DNA of 64,000 nucleotides from Pseudovibrio japonicus (GCF_014651595.1 NZ_BMXE01000008.1:186001-250000), one strand, 5' to 3'; shown: positions 1-8,950, counted from the stretch's first letter. Program-made: numbers and translations. The notes: generated by a model from the sequence alone, not told the origin.

Positions 1-170
1 AAACTGCTGGTCTCGTCACCGGTGCTCTTGTTCCGATTATCCTCACCAGCCGCGCGGACAATGATCGTGCGCGCCTCGTTTCTTGTGCTCTTGCCTCCAT
101 GTACGACTACTACCTGCGCAACGGTGTAGCGTTCGACAATGAGCAGAAGCTTGCAGAAGCTGCAGAGTGA
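1..170 (+). CDS. pta: phosphate acetyltransferase, C-terminal end (partial)
   Basis: The reading frame beginning at base 3 is open to a TGA at 168-170 and gives 55 residues that end in LAEAAE. Residues such as GALVPIILTSRAD and the following RLVSCALASMYDYY match the C-terminus of phosphate acetyltransferases, which interconvert acetyl-CoA and acetyl phosphate in the cytoplasm. The gene is cut by the left window edge. The stop lies 25 bp before the ackA start, the usual pta-ackA arrangement, so the two are very probably co-transcribed. In marine alphaproteobacteria pta is often the last step after sulfoacetaldehyde acetyltransferase, but the upstream genes are not visible. Confidence 0.88.
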   Translation, partial: TAGLVTGALVPIILTSRADNDRARLVSCALASMYDYYLRNGVAFDNEQKLAEAAE

Positions 171-195
171 TTACGGGATAGCTGAGAAGATAATA

Positions 196-1377
196 ATGAC
201 AATCGAAACTATTCTTGTTCTGAACGCTGGATCTTCTTCCATCAAATTCCAGCTGTTCAAAGGCGAAGAAAGTGTGCTTTCCGGCCAGATTGATGGCTTG
301 GGAGCATCTGCTTGGGTAAAAGGCAAATCTGCTGAAGGCAAAACGATCATGGATCGTGCGCTATCAACAGAGGAAGCTCAGAACCACAACACCGCGCTTC
401 AGGTCATCCTTGCGCTGCTCAAAGAGTTCGATACGGAACTCGAAGTGGACGCAATCGGTCACCGTGTTGTGCATGGCTCCTCCAAGTACTCCGCACCTGT
501 GCTGGTGACGGATGAGGTTGCCGCTGAGCTGGAAACCTTCAACCCGCTGGCACCACTGCATAACCCGCACAACCTTGCAGGCATTGCAGGCGCGAAAGCT
601 GCCTTTCCGGGCAAGCCGAACGTAGCGTGTTTTGATACTGCGTTCCACCGCACGCAGGACTTCAAGAACGAAGCCTACGCCATTCCGACCAAGTACTACG
701 ACGAAGGCATTCGCCGCTATGGTATGCACGGCCAGTCCTTCCACTATATTGCCGAGGAACTGCACAACGTTGCTCCGGAAGTGGCAGATGGCAAGGTAGT
801 TGTTGCCCACCTTGGCAATGGTGCGTCCATGTGCGCAATCGAAAACGGCAAATCCGTCACCACCACCATGGGCTTTACGCCAGTTGATGGTCTGGCCATG
901 GGCACACGCTCCGGTCTGATCGATCCGGGTGTCATCTTCTACCTGATGGAAGAAAAAGGCATGTCGGTGAAAGAAGTTGCCAACCTGCTGAATAAGGAAT
1001 CCGGCATGAAAGGCCTCTCCGGAATCTCGCAGGATATGCGTGATCTGGAAGAATCCGACAGCCCGGAAGCAAAGCGCGCACTCGACTACTACGACAACCG
1101 CATCAAGCGTGAGCTCGGTGCTCTGGTTGCAGTCATGGGCGGTCTGGATGCAATCGTCTTTACCGGTGGCATCGGTGAGAACTCTTCCCTGACACGCGCA
1201 GGCGTGTGCAAGGGCCTTGAGTTTCTCGGCGTGGAAATCGACGAGGAAGCAAACAAGGCACGTGCGAAGGAAGCAATCACAATTTCCAAGCCGTCTTCCA
1301 AGGTTAAGGTCATGGCGATCCCAACCAATGAAGAGGCGATGATTGCCCGTCAGACTCGTGTGATCTGCGAAGCATAA
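196..1377 (+). CDS. ackA: acetate kinase
   Basis: Acetate kinase interconverts acetyl phosphate plus ADP and acetate plus ATP. The 393-residue product has the usual family length. It opens with the ASKHA-fold phosphate motif LVLNAGSSSIKF and contains GHRVVHGG-like GHRVVHGSS, the FDTAFH motif, HLGNGASMCAI, GFTPVDGLAMGTRSG and the C-terminal FTGGIGENS adenosine motif. An in-frame ATG at 139 would add 19 residues that overlap the pta coding frame and look unlike the family, so the start at 196 is chosen. Together with pta it forms the Pta-AckA overflow and energy-conserving pathway. A good intrinsic terminator follows 34 bp downstream. Confidence 0.97.
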   Translation: MTIETILVLNAGSSSIKFQLFKGEESVLSGQIDGLGASAWVKGKSAEGKTIMDRALSTEEAQNHNTALQVILALLKEFDTELEVDAIGHRVVHGSSKYSAPVLVTDEVAAELETFNPLAPLHNPHNLAGIAGAKAAFPGKPNVACFDTAFHRTQDFKNEAYAIPTKYYDEGIRRYGMHGQSFHYIAEELHNVAPEVADGKVVVAHLGNGASMCAIENGKSVTTTMGFTPVDGLAMGTRSGLIDPGVIFYLMEEKGMSVKEVANLLNKESGMKGLSGISQDMRDLEESDSPEAKRALDYYDNRIKRELGALVAVMGGLDAIVFTGGIGENSSLTRAGVCKGLEFLGVEIDEEANKARAKEAITISKPSSKVKVMAIPTNEEAMIARQTRVICEA

Positions 1378-1410
1378 TCGACCAAAACGTGGTCTCGATC
1401 ACAATGTTTA

Positions 1411-1450
1411 AACCGCACTTTTCTACAAGGAGAAGTGCGGTTTCTTTTTT
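1411..1450 (+). terminator. rho-independent terminator of pta-ackA
   Basis: The sequence AACCGCACTT pairs with AAGTGCGGTT around a short loop and is followed by TTCTTTTTTG. It sits just downstream of ackA and fits a strong intrinsic terminator. Confidence 0.85.
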
Positions 1451-1531
1451 GTTTGCCTAGACCTATCAAAGCAAACTGGAGAGTTGCCCAAACATATTCC
1501 TATGGGTTTTAATATCAAAAAAATTGATATA

Positions 1532-2053
1532 ATGAGATATGCAACTCGTGTATACAGAGCTTCAATGAACACTGGCACTCCAATGATTATCGCTGCAACC
1601 ACACTTGCACTTCCGGTTTCTCTGACCGCCGCTGAGCTGCGTCTGGTGGAATACCACCAAAGAAATCTTGCCTACATCATCGTGCCTCGAACCGCCAAGA
1701 AACTTCCTGCACTTTTGCTGTTTCATGACTGGAACGGATTAACCGACGCAGCGATCCAACAGGCGGCAAAAATCGCAGAACAAGGCTATGCCGTGTTCCT
1801 CCTTGATCTGTTTGGCGGCAAGGTTCCCCAGTCCAGAGAAGAAGCCGGACCACTGGTAGAAGCCATGCTGACAACAGAGCACCAGCAGGAGTTACTGGCA
1901 AATGTCTGTTCCGGTTTGCAGCTGCTTGAAAGTGTCGAGGAAGTAGAGCCGATCGGCGTGTCCGTACATGGCTTTGGTCTTGGAGAGCAGGTTGCTGAAT
2001 GTATCTCAAAAAGTGATATGATGCCTGCGCTTCCATTGCTGGCGGCGGCTTAA
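1532..2053 (+). CDS. degenerate dienelactone-hydrolase-like protein
   Basis: The product (about 173 residues from this ATG) has an alpha/beta-hydrolase N-terminal half typical of the dienelactone hydrolase family: LLLFHDWNGL, GYAVFLLDLFGGK and a later VHGFGLGEQVA at the nucleophile elbow. In active relatives that elbow reads roughly G-x-C-x-G-G; here the cysteine position is glycine, and the protein stops about 24 residues later, so the acid and histidine of the triad are missing. A hydrophobic N-terminus (residues ~12-34) after a basic stretch looks like a signal peptide. No clear ribosome site decides between starts at 1484 (TTG), 1502, 1532 and 1565. It may be a pseudogene or a non-catalytic remnant; nothing downstream restores the missing half in another frame. 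Confidence 0.5.
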   Translation: MRYATRVYRASMNTGTPMIIAATTLALPVSLTAAELRLVEYHQRNLAYIIVPRTAKKLPALLLFHDWNGLTDAAIQQAAKIAEQGYAVFLLDLFGGKVPQSREEAGPLVEAMLTTEHQQELLANVCSGLQLLESVEEVEPIGVSVHGFGLGEQVAECISKSDMMPALPLLAAA

Positions 2054-2156
2054 GCAGACCCCGCCCGTGTCAGGTTGCAATCTCACGCATTGCATCATTC
2101 CGCCTGACCAAATACTAAATGAGCGAAGAAGAACTGTGTAAAGAAAGGAGGGAGGC

Positions 2157-2774
2157 ATGTCCTCACCGGTCAATGCAGTCGTGTTTGACATTGGCAATGT
2201 TCTGATCCTGTGGGATCCGGAGAACTTGTATAATGATCTCATCCCGGATGCATCCGAGCGCGAATACTTCCTGAGTGAAGTGTGTCCCTACGAGTGGAAC
2301 TTGGAGCAGGACCGTGGCCGTCCCTGGGATGAAGCCATCTCAGAGCGTCTCGAAAAGTTCCCGCAGTATGAAGAGTGGATCAAAGCCTACTACGAGCGTT
2401 GGGAAGACATGCTCGGCGGTGCGATCGAGGCCAATGTCGCACTCCTAAAGGATCTCAAGGAGAAGGGGGTTCCCCTCTACGCAATCACAAACTTCTCAAC
2501 CGAGAAGTTCGAGGAAGCAAAGCGCATCTTCCCGTTCCTGGCTGACAGCTTCATCGACACCGTTATCTCGGGTGAAGAGAACCTGCTCAAGCCGGATGCT
2601 GCGATCTACAACATCCTGTTTGAACGCAACGGCCTCAAGCCATCAGAGCTCGTATTCATCGATGATACGCAAAAGAACGTGGTCGCTGCACAGGACATTG
2701 GCATGAAGGCACTGCACTTCTCGGAGGCAGACAAGCTTCGTTCAGAACTGAAGCAGCTGGGCCTTCCACTTTAG
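2157..2774 (+). CDS. HAD-superfamily hydrolase
   Basis: A 205-residue haloacid-dehalogenase-like phosphatase with motif I FDIGNVLILWD near residue 10, motif II in AITNFS near 116, motif III lysine in LLKPDAAIY near 145 and motif IV FIDDTQKN near 170. The first aspartate of motif I is D10 (VFDIGN), with the usual second Asp position occupied by N or shifted, as in the epoxide-hydrolase-N-terminal-like HAD subgroup. The start is supported by a very good AAGGAGGG site 6-8 bp upstream. The substrate cannot be told from sequence. The stop codon lies inside the inverted repeat that follows. Confidence 0.85.
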   Translation: MSSPVNAVVFDIGNVLILWDPENLYNDLIPDASEREYFLSEVCPYEWNLEQDRGRPWDEAISERLEKFPQYEEWIKAYYERWEDMLGGAIEANVALLKDLKEKGVPLYAITNFSTEKFEEAKRIFPFLADSFIDTVISGEENLLKPDAAIYNILFERNGLKPSELVFIDDTQKNVVAAQDIGMKALHFSEADKLRSELKQLGLPL

Positions 2775-2879
2775 AGCGTATTCCCGAAAAGTGGCTCCGG
2801 TTTTCGGACAAGAATACGCATGAAAATAAAGAGTTGGAGCTTGGTGCGTGAATGCATATGAACGCAACACGCTCTAAAG
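2769..2879. repeat. palindromic intergenic repeat element
   Basis: A 111-bp element bounded by a perfect 10-bp inverted repeat, CTTTAGAGCG at 2769-2778 and CGCTCTAAAG at 2870-2879. Inside, 2777-2818 forms a second imperfect palindrome (CGTATTC..CCGAAAA / TTTTCGG..GAATACG). The GAGCG-x-TTCCCGAAAAGTGG core resembles mosaic palindromic repeats described in Rhizobiales (RIME-like). The left arm overlaps the stop codon of the HAD gene. Confidence 0.6.
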
Positions 2880-2949
2880 CCAGACACTTGCATCCCGCAT
2901 CATCTGCGGGAGTGCGGAGCAGGGCGCTCGTGCAATTGACGGCGCCCTT

Positions 2950-3300
2950 AAGCTCCCAAAAAACTTATCCCCCTACCTAAAACCGGTCCTATGCTTGTTC
3001 TCGTGCCCACGCAATCGGGCAGGGATGGACCGTCCGTCCCTCGGCGTGGGTGGGGTTGGGCTACCGGCATGAGGTAACGTATCGTGTCGGGAGGTCCGGT
3101 GAAGCGCAATACCCTTTTGAGGCCACAGTGGTGAAAGGGAGCTTGGGGTCGTTCCGGAGGGCGTCCGGTGGTGGCAGGAAACTGCCAATGACACGAAAAC
3201 GTGTCAGTCGCGCCTGTCCGAGAGGGAGCCCGCGTGTTCATGATAAAAGACCCGGGCGAGGCGAGCAGCCAATGCCGAAGAAACATATTTAACAAGTAGC
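2950..3300. other. GC-rich structured intergenic region, possible non-coding RNA
   Basis: No convincing gene lies between 2880 and 3417. The stretch holds several good hairpins: CCCACGC (about 3007-3013) with GCGTGGG (about 3044-3050) enclosing AGGGATGGAC / GTCC..TCCCT; TGGCAG-GAAA-CTGCCA (about 3172-3188, GNRA-type loop); and immediately after it TGACACG-AAAA-CGTGTCA. Both strands are open in places but the encoded peptides resemble nothing. I could not match it to tmRNA, RNase P RNA, 6S or SRP RNA. The density of paired helices suggests a structured transcript, strand not determined. Confidence 0.4.
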
Positions 3301-3351
3301 GCAGGCAGAGCCTGTTCGCCTTGCTCCACCCGTTAAAGCGGGAAACTTCAG

Positions 3352-3382
3352 ACAAAAACACCGCATGGAGAACCACGCGGTG
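3352..3382 (-). terminator. rho-independent terminator of the DUF4265 gene
   Basis: Read leftward, CACCGC at 3377-3382 pairs with GCGGTG at 3359-3364 and is followed by TTTTTGTC. It lies 35 bp beyond the stop of the leftward DUF4265 gene. Confidence 0.75.
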
Positions 3383-3417
3383 ATAATCGTCGTTGTCAGC
3401 TTGGATCTGGTCGGAGG

Positions 3418-3876
3418 CTAGACCTGATGCCCGCAGTGACCTTCTTCAAATGCCCAGATACCAAGACCTTCCCCTTCTTCAAGGATCGAGTAGGCCGCAT
3501 GGATATCGACAGACACAGGAACGTCCACGCTGAACAGCGGTGGGTCCGCATCAATGTCTTCGCATGTGCAACCAAGCTTCTCCAGCTTGCCCCATTGTTT
3601 GGCAAACTCTTCGGGCTGAGTGGTCTCTTCCACCATGATCCGGTAGGTGGAGTTGCCGGAGGCCTTGGCGACGCGGTCAAAGACAAGCTGCCCGCGTTCT
3701 CTGTTTGCAAGCAACTCATCGCCATTGGCAACACCGCACGCAAAGAAAGGCGTATTCTCCAGCTTATAGCGATTGCCACCGAGTGAGCGCACCCACACAG
3801 TTTCACTCTCAATACCGTGCCAGTCGTGTGGGTCCAGCTTGAAGACAAGCTTGTGCAGATTGCTGTTCTTATTCAT
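3418..3876 (-). CDS. DUF4265 domain protein
   Basis: A 152-residue cytoplasmic protein without membrane segments. The order VWVRSLGGNRYKLENTPFFACGVANGDEL near residues 25-55, followed by a VFDRVAKASGNSTYRI stretch and a C-terminal HAAYSILEEG segment, matches the DUF4265 family, whose function is unknown to me. The start at 3876 (MNKNSN) has GAGG four bases upstream; the longer TTG-started frame to 3888 would place that site inside the gene. It stands alone between its own terminator and the dapD terminator, so it is probably monocistronic. Confidence 0.75.
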   Translation of the reverse strand: MNKNSNLHKLVFKLDPHDWHGIESETVWVRSLGGNRYKLENTPFFACGVANGDELLANRERGQLVFDRVAKASGNSTYRIMVEETTQPEEFAKQWGKLEKLGCTCEDIDADPPLFSVDVPVSVDIHAAYSILEEGEGLGIWAFEEGHCGHQV

Positions 3877-3974
3877 GGGGCCTCGCAAATTCTAAGCGCA
3901 ATATACCCATGCGCTCCTGCGAAGCAACCAGCATCTTGAGTATATGTGTTCAGAAAAGAATGCATGCATACAAA

Positions 3975-4003
3975 GAATAAAGCCGGAGCATTTGCCCCGG
4001 CTC
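3975..4003 (-). terminator. rho-independent terminator of dapD
   Basis: On the minus strand AGCCGG(GG) and CC(GG)CT arms pair around a short loop and run into TTTATTCTTTG. It is 26 bp beyond the dapD stop. Confidence 0.7.
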
Positions 4004-4028
4004 TCATTGATCAGATCTGATCAGAAAA

Positions 4029-4880
4029 TCAGTCGCGCAGCAGGTCGTTCACAGAGGTTTTGGAACGGGTCTGTGCATCAACGCGCTTCACGATAACCGC
4101 ACAGGCCAGGCCTGGTCCTGGGGTACCGTCTGGCAGCGGTTTGCCTGGCATGGTACCTGGAACAACAACGGAGTATGCAGGAACTTCGCCCACGAAAACT
4201 TCGCCGGTGTTGCGGTCGATGATCTTGGTGGTTGCGGAGATGAACACGCCCATTGCAAGCACAGCACCTTCGCGTACGATCACGCCTTCAACAACTTCAG
4301 AACGAGCGCCGATGAAGCAGTTGTCTTCAATGATAACCGGGCCAGCCTGAAGCGGCTCAAGAACACCACCAATACCAACACCACCGGAAAGGTGAACGTT
4401 TTTGCCGATCTGGGCACAGGAACCAACAGTCACCCATGTATCAACCATGGTACCTTCGTCCACGTAAGCACCAAGGTTCACGAAAGAAGGCATCAGAACT
4501 GCGGACTTGCCGACGAATGCAGAGCGACGAACGATGGAGCCAGGAACCGCACGGAAACCAGCTTCTTCAAAATCAACGGCACTCCAGCCGTCAAACTTGG
4601 AAGGAACTTTATCCCACCACGGAGCTTCACCTGGACCGCCTTTGATGATCTGCATTGGGTTTAGGCGGAAGGAAAGCAGCACTGCTTTTTTCACCCACTG
4701 GTTTACAACCCAATCTCCAGAGGTTTTGTCAGCAACACGCAGCTTGCCGTGGTCCATCAGATTCAGTGCGGTGTTTACAGCATCACGCACGTCACCAGTC
4801 GTATCGGTGTTTACATTGTCACGGTCATCAAACGCAGCGTTGATGATGGCCTCAAGGGCCGCAAGATCAATCTGGCTCAT
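4029..4880 (-). CDS. dapD: 2,3,4,5-tetrahydropyridine-2,6-dicarboxylate N-succinyltransferase
   Basis: DapD transfers succinyl from succinyl-CoA to tetrahydrodipicolinate in the succinylase branch of lysine and meso-diaminopimelate synthesis. The 283-residue product has the family length. It shows the N-terminal helical domain, then the left-handed parallel beta-helix built of hexapeptide repeats ([49 protein letters not shown]), and the C-terminal DLLRD end. A start at 4880 gives MSQIDL, normal for the family. In many alphaproteobacteria dapD lies beside dapE; that partner is not in this window. Confidence 0.97.
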   Translation of the reverse strand: MSQIDLAALEAIINAAFDDRDNVNTDTTGDVRDAVNTALNLMDHGKLRVADKTSGDWVVNQWVKKAVLLSFRLNPMQIIKGGPGEAPWWDKVPSKFDGWSAVDFEEAGFRAVPGSIVRRSAFVGKSAVLMPSFVNLGAYVDEGTMVDTWVTVGSCAQIGKNVHLSGGVGIGGVLEPLQAGPVIIEDNCFIGARSEVVEGVIVREGAVLAMGVFISATTKIIDRNTGEVFVGEVPAYSVVVPGTMPGKPLPDGTPGPGLACAVIVKRVDAQTRSKTSVNDLLRD

Positions 4881-4990
4881 TGGCGGCAGACTCTCACATT
4901 TAACGGGTTACGAATTAGAGTTACCGAGGCGTACGCAAGCGCAAACCAGAAGTCAATACTCTCTGGCTTCCGGTTGTCTCATCTATCGAT

Positions 4991-5884
4991 TTAGGTTGTT
5001 TCAGGTGCCTTGAACGGCTGCTGAGACTGCTCCATCAGCCACTTCTGGAAAGAGGCAACAGGGCGCGTCAGCGGGCGATTGGCGTTTCTGACGAACCAGT
5101 AACCGCTCTCCAGAGAAAGGCGTGGCCAGTCCGGCACAACAAGGTGGCCTGCAGCCACTTCCTGTTCAACAAACCGGGTATCAATCGCAATAGCACCCAT
5201 GCCCGCAACAGCAGCCTGAATAGCCATATTCCGGCTCTCAAACATAGCACCGGAGATCTGGTTGGAATTTGGCAGGCCCGTACCATTCAACCAGCGCGGC
5301 CAGTCTTCACGTCGGGAGGATGTATGCAGCAACTTCAGTTTATCCAGCAGCTTGATATCCGGGTTCGGATCGCCGTTACTCAGTTGAGGCGCAAAGGCAA
5401 CGACCAGATCCTCCTGCCAGAGCATATTTCGCTCCACATGAGGCCATGCTCCATCCCCCAGCCGGATCGCACAGTCATAGCTTTCCCGGTCAAGGTCCAC
5501 CACGCGCATGCTCGTCGAGATCAGCAACTCAATATCCGGATGCTTCTCCTGAAAGTCCGGCAAACGCGGAATAAGCCAGCGGGTGGCCACAGTAGAAAGG
5601 GTAGAAATGCGCAGCTCTGTCCGACTTCTGCGCCGGAAGGCTTCCACTGCATGCTCGATCTGGTCAAACGAATTGCCAAGATTAGAGGAAAGGCGCTGCC
5701 CTTCCTCGGTCAGTGCAAGGCCGCGGCCATCACGAATAACAAGAGCGGCACCGAGCTCGTTCTCAAGCGAACGCAGCAAGTGCGTCAGAGCGGAGGGTGT
5801 AACGCCAAGATCTTCTGCTGCACGAGCGGCGCGACCATGTTTGGCCAGCAGTGAAAATGCGTGTAGCGCGCGCAGTGAAACCAT
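4991..5884 (-). CDS. LysR-family transcriptional regulator (GcvA-like)
   Basis: A 297-residue LysR regulator. Residues 1-60 form the winged helix-turn-helix (SLRALHAFSLLAKHGRAARAAEDLGVTPSALTHLLRSLE), and residues ~90-290 the periplasmic-binding-protein-like effector domain. The start at 5884 has AAGAAGGG about 9 bases upstream. The sequence resembles the GcvA subgroup. Its target is not evident: the next gene on its 5' side is co-oriented and the 190-bp upstream gap carries its own promoter region. The LysR and dapD genes are 110 bp apart with no terminator between them, so readthrough is possible. Confidence 0.88.
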   Translation of the reverse strand: MVSLRALHAFSLLAKHGRAARAAEDLGVTPSALTHLLRSLENELGAALVIRDGRGLALTEEGQRLSSNLGNSFDQIEHAVEAFRRRSRTELRISTLSTVATRWLIPRLPDFQEKHPDIELLISTSMRVVDLDRESYDCAIRLGDGAWPHVERNMLWQEDLVVAFAPQLSNGDPNPDIKLLDKLKLLHTSSRREDWPRWLNGTGLPNSNQISGAMFESRNMAIQAAVAGMGAIAIDTRFVEQEVAAGHLVVPDWPRLSLESGYWFVRNANRPLTRPVASFQKWLMEQSQQPFKAPETT

Positions 5885-6075
5885 GACGAATGCCCTTCTT
5901 TATGAGTTCTTGAATTAATCTCAATAAAGGGAAAATAGGCATTCGTCCAGATGATCGTGATATTTTTTCTCTTTTGGCCTTATTACGCGCAAATTTTGCA
6001 ATTTTTGACCAAAACTGCCCCTACTGGAGTTTAATGCGTAAAATGACGGGGGCATCATGTTTTGTAAGAATTACC

Positions 6076-6774
6076 CTAATTCTTGAGTTCCCTTAGGATG
6101 TTATGGAGAAACCCATCCAGATGGTCGGTTACGAAGTCCACATGGGGCTCAGTACCGTTTGAAAGCTCCCAATCCTCACGGAAAACCTCGCGTGTTCCGT
6201 CCGGAATAACCAAAACTGTCCGCATGCCAAGAGAGTTTGGTACAATCAGATTGCGTGACAGATCCTCAAACATTGCAGCACTGTTCGGGAGAATGCCATT
6301 CTTCTCCAAAAAGCGTCGGTAAGTCTCTGCAGCTGGTTTCGGGACCAGATCCGCTTCCATAATGCCGAAGATATCTTCAAAGTGATGGGTAATCCCAAGA
6401 CGGTTGGCAACAGACTCCGCATGTTTGCGCGTTCCGTTGGTCAGAATATAGCATTTGCCCGGTAGCTGATTGATCGCCTCCGCAAGCTGCGGATTGGGGT
6501 CAAGGACCGAATGGTCGATGTCATGCACGAATTCGAGAAATTCGTCGGCCTCAATGTGATGCTCCATCATCAAGCCACGCAGCGTGGTGCCATACTCTTT
6601 GTAATAGGTAAGCTGGAGCTCTCTGGCCTCGTGAACCTGCTTTCCGGTGAGTTTTTGTACAAACTCGGAAATCCTCTGGTCAATCTGATCGAACAGCTTT
6701 GAGTGGTGAGGATAAAGGGTGTTGTCTAAATCAAAAATCCAGCTTTTAACGCCGGTAAATGGGGATTGTGTCAT
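6076..6774 (-). CDS. HAD hydrolase, pyrimidine 5'-nucleotidase type
   Basis: A 232-residue HAD phosphatase with motif I FDLDNTLYPH at the N-terminus, ILTNGTRKHA (motif II), VPKPAAETY (motif III) and MFEDLSRNL (motif IV). The DLDNTLYP signature and overall length match the pyrimidine 5'-nucleotidase subgroup (SDT1/YjjG-like relatives) found upstream of argB or dapD in alphaproteobacteria. The start at 6774 (MTQSPF) is favoured by GGAAAAG seven bases upstream; an upstream in-frame start would add 18 residues. It probably removes phosphate from UMP/CMP-like nucleotides; the exact substrate is inferred from the family. Confidence 0.82.
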   Translation of the reverse strand: MTQSPFTGVKSWIFDLDNTLYPHHSKLFDQIDQRISEFVQKLTGKQVHEARELQLTYYKEYGTTLRGLMMEHHIEADEFLEFVHDIDHSVLDPNPQLAEAINQLPGKCYILTNGTRKHAESVANRLGITHHFEDIFGIMEADLVPKPAAETYRRFLEKNGILPNSAAMFEDLSRNLIVPNSLGMRTVLVIPDGTREVFREDWELSNGTEPHVDFVTDHLDGFLHNILRELKN

Positions 6775-6990
6775 ACTTTTCCGTTCAGCTATCAGCATTG
6801 CCGATATTTGTTGTTTAACGCCAAGCAAAACAGGAAAAAGTTAGGATATCAAGGGAGGCGCCTGTCTTTCGCCTCTCTGGACCAAACAATAAAGTGAAGT
6901 GGCGAAAGCTCACCACTGGATTTCGGAGGTAAGATCTGAATGAGATCGGACCCTGAAGCACGATGCATGACTTGGGGGCACGCAGCACAC

Positions 6991-7878
6991 TTAAGGCACG
7001 ATCAAAGTACCTGCGCCGTGATCGGTGAACAGCTCCAGAAGGACTGCGTGTGCGACTTTTCCGTCAACAATAACTACACCTTCAACGCCCTGTTCAAGCG
7101 CATCAAGACACGTCTCAACCTTCGGGATCATACCGCCTGAGATTGTCCCGTCTTCAATAAGAGCACGGGCACCGGCGCGGGTCAGCTGCTTGATCAGCTT
7201 ACCGTCTTTGTCCAGAACACCCGGGACATCCGTAAGGAACAACAGACGTTTTGCATTCAGTGAACCAGCGATTGCACCAGCAAACGTATCGGCGTTGATG
7301 TTATAGGTCTCACCATCGCGGCCCGGAGCCACAGGAGCCACAACAGGAATGAGGTCACGCTCAAGGATTAGCTCAAGAACCTTTGAGTTCACGTTCTCAG
7401 GCTCGCCCACGAAGCCAAGATCCAGAACTTCCTCGATCTTGGAATCCGGATCACGGTGTTTGCGATGCAGCTTACGGGCTGTGACCATGTCACCATCTTT
7501 GCCGCAAAGGCCAATAGCGCGGCCACCTTCGCGGTTGATGCTGGCAACAATGCCCTTGTTGATGGAGCCAGCCAGCACCATCTCGACGATCTCAACGGTG
7601 GCCTGATCGGTAACACGCAGACCGCCTTTGAACTCGCTTTTGATATTCAGGCGGTCGAGCATGGAGCCGATCTGAGGGCCGCCACCGTGAACGACCACAG
7701 GATGCACACCAGACTGGCGCAGCAGAGTAATGTCTCGGGCAAAAGCGCGGGCAAGGGAGTCGTCTCCCATTGCATTGCCGCCGTATTTTACAACAACACG
7801 CCGGTCATCATAACGCTGCATGTAGGGGAGAGCTTGGGCAATGACATGCGCACGATTACTGTTTTCCGAGAAACTCAT
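6991..7878 (-). CDS. argB: acetylglutamate kinase
   Basis: ArgB phosphorylates N-acetyl-L-glutamate, the second and often feedback-controlled step of arginine synthesis. The 295-residue product has the amino-acid-kinase fold: [13 protein letters not shown] near residue 28, [12 protein letters not shown] near 65, [14 protein letters not shown] near 120, the [15 protein letters not shown] stretch near 195, and [14 protein letters not shown] near 242. Length and motifs indicate the hexameric, arginine-sensitive class common in alphaproteobacteria. It is in the same orientation as the downstream HAD gene (216 bp gap), and close to the engB-yidC block. Confidence 0.97.
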   Translation of the reverse strand: MSFSENSNRAHVIAQALPYMQRYDDRRVVVKYGGNAMGDDSLARAFARDITLLRQSGVHPVVVHGGGPQIGSMLDRLNIKSEFKGGLRVTDQATVEIVEMVLAGSINKGIVASINREGGRAIGLCGKDGDMVTARKLHRKHRDPDSKIEEVLDLGFVGEPENVNSKVLELILERDLIPVVAPVAPGRDGETYNINADTFAGAIAGSLNAKRLLFLTDVPGVLDKDGKLIKQLTRAGARALIEDGTISGGMIPKVETCLDALEQGVEGVVIVDGKVAHAVLLELFTDHGAGTLIVP

Positions 7879-8023
7879 AGCGATAGGTACACCTGGAGAA
7901 AGAATGGACTGATACGCAGATCACGCGGACTGCGTGACAGGTATATAACCGCATTATAATCACGCCACAAATGTTCCGTCACTTGAACCTGCGTGGATTT
8001 ACTCAAGTAATGGGCGAAATTGC

Positions 8024-8950
8024 CTAATGTCTCTCCCGAAGATACTCCGAAAAGCCATCCTCACATGTGGGAGGTAGGAACAGGAAGCCTTGAGCATTCG
8101 TACAGCCGCTGCTCTCCAGCAGTCGCATCTGCTCTTCGGTCTCCACGCCCTCTGCCGTCACTTCCATGTCCAGCAAGTGCGCCAACTCAATCAGATGAGC
8201 GCAGGTCGCACTGTGCAGGTTGGAGTGTGGAACGCCGGAAACGAAGCTGCGGTCGATCTTGATCCGGTCAACAGGACAGTCGAGCAGGTGCTTCACGGAG
8301 GCAAAGCCGGTCCCGAAGTCGTCAAACGCAACCGAAAGACCCATCTCCTGCAGTGTGCGCATGTTCTCCATGGCATGAGCAGCCCGGTCCAGATCAATCC
8401 ACTCGGTGACTTCCAGCTCAAGAAAATGGCTGGGCGTCGCCGTGTCTTGCAGGATCTTTTGAATGCGGGAAACGATGTGCGGATCGGCAAAAATCTTGCC
8501 GCAAATGTTCACGGAGATTTTGAAATCTGGATCAACAAGATCGCCCCAACTACGGCCCATCTTGCAGGCTTCATGGATCACCCAGTACCCAACATCCTTG
8601 CCAAGGCAACTACGGAACAGGGTGGAGATGAAGCGGGAAGGGGGCAGCAGACCATTTTCCGGATGCTCCCATCTGATCAACGCTTCCGCGCCAACCAGCT
8701 TGCGGTCAGTCACACGCACGATGGGCTGATAATGCAGCACAAACTCATCGCGAAGATAGGCCGAAATCAGAGACCTCTCCAGCGGATTCGGACCAAGCTG
8801 ACGCGCCCGATGCCACTTGCGAAAGTTCAACCCTGCCAACGCCAGCGTTGGAAATGCCCGGACGAACCGCCGCAGGTAGGTGAGGGCATTGGTACCGGTA
8901 GGCTCAGGCGTAAGCGCCCATTGCTGCCGGGCGGATGGAGCTGCGCACAT
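8024..8950 (-). CDS. EAL-domain cyclic-di-GMP phosphodiesterase
   Basis: A 308-residue protein whose residues ~58-300 form an EAL domain, which hydrolyses c-di-GMP. The catalytic set appears complete: EAL at 89-91, N148 in SVNIC, E183 in LEVTE, the DDFGTG loop at 210-215, K231 in RIKID, E267/E270 in AEGVE and Q287 in AQGFLF. There is no GGDEF, PAS or transmembrane segment; the first ~57 residues are unlike any domain I know. An AAGGAG site seven bases before 8950 supports the start. It is likely an active, soluble phosphodiesterase controlling attachment or motility; the regulatory input is unknown. Confidence 0.9.
   Translation of the reverse strand: MCAAPSARQQWALTPEPTGTNALTYLRRFVRAFPTLALAGLNFRKWHRARQLGPNPLERSLISAYLRDEFVLHYQPIVRVTDRKLVGAEALIRWEHPENGLLPPSRFISTLFRSCLGKDVGYWVIHEACKMGRSWGDLVDPDFKISVNICGKIFADPHIVSRIQKILQDTATPSHFLELEVTEWIDLDRAAHAMENMRTLQEMGLSVAFDDFGTGFASVKHLLDCPVDRIKIDRSFVSGVPHSNLHSATCAHLIELAHLLDMEVTAEGVETEEQMRLLESSGCTNAQGFLFLPPTCEDGFSEYLRERH

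Noticed and set aside
2950-3300. Cobalamin riboswitch, tmRNA, RNase P RNA, or SRP RNA
   Set aside because: A GCCAATG box and GGGAGG-CCGGTG resemble parts of a B12 riboswitch, but the other conserved blocks are missing and no cobalamin gene follows. The tag peptide, T-arm and RNase P cores were not found on either strand.
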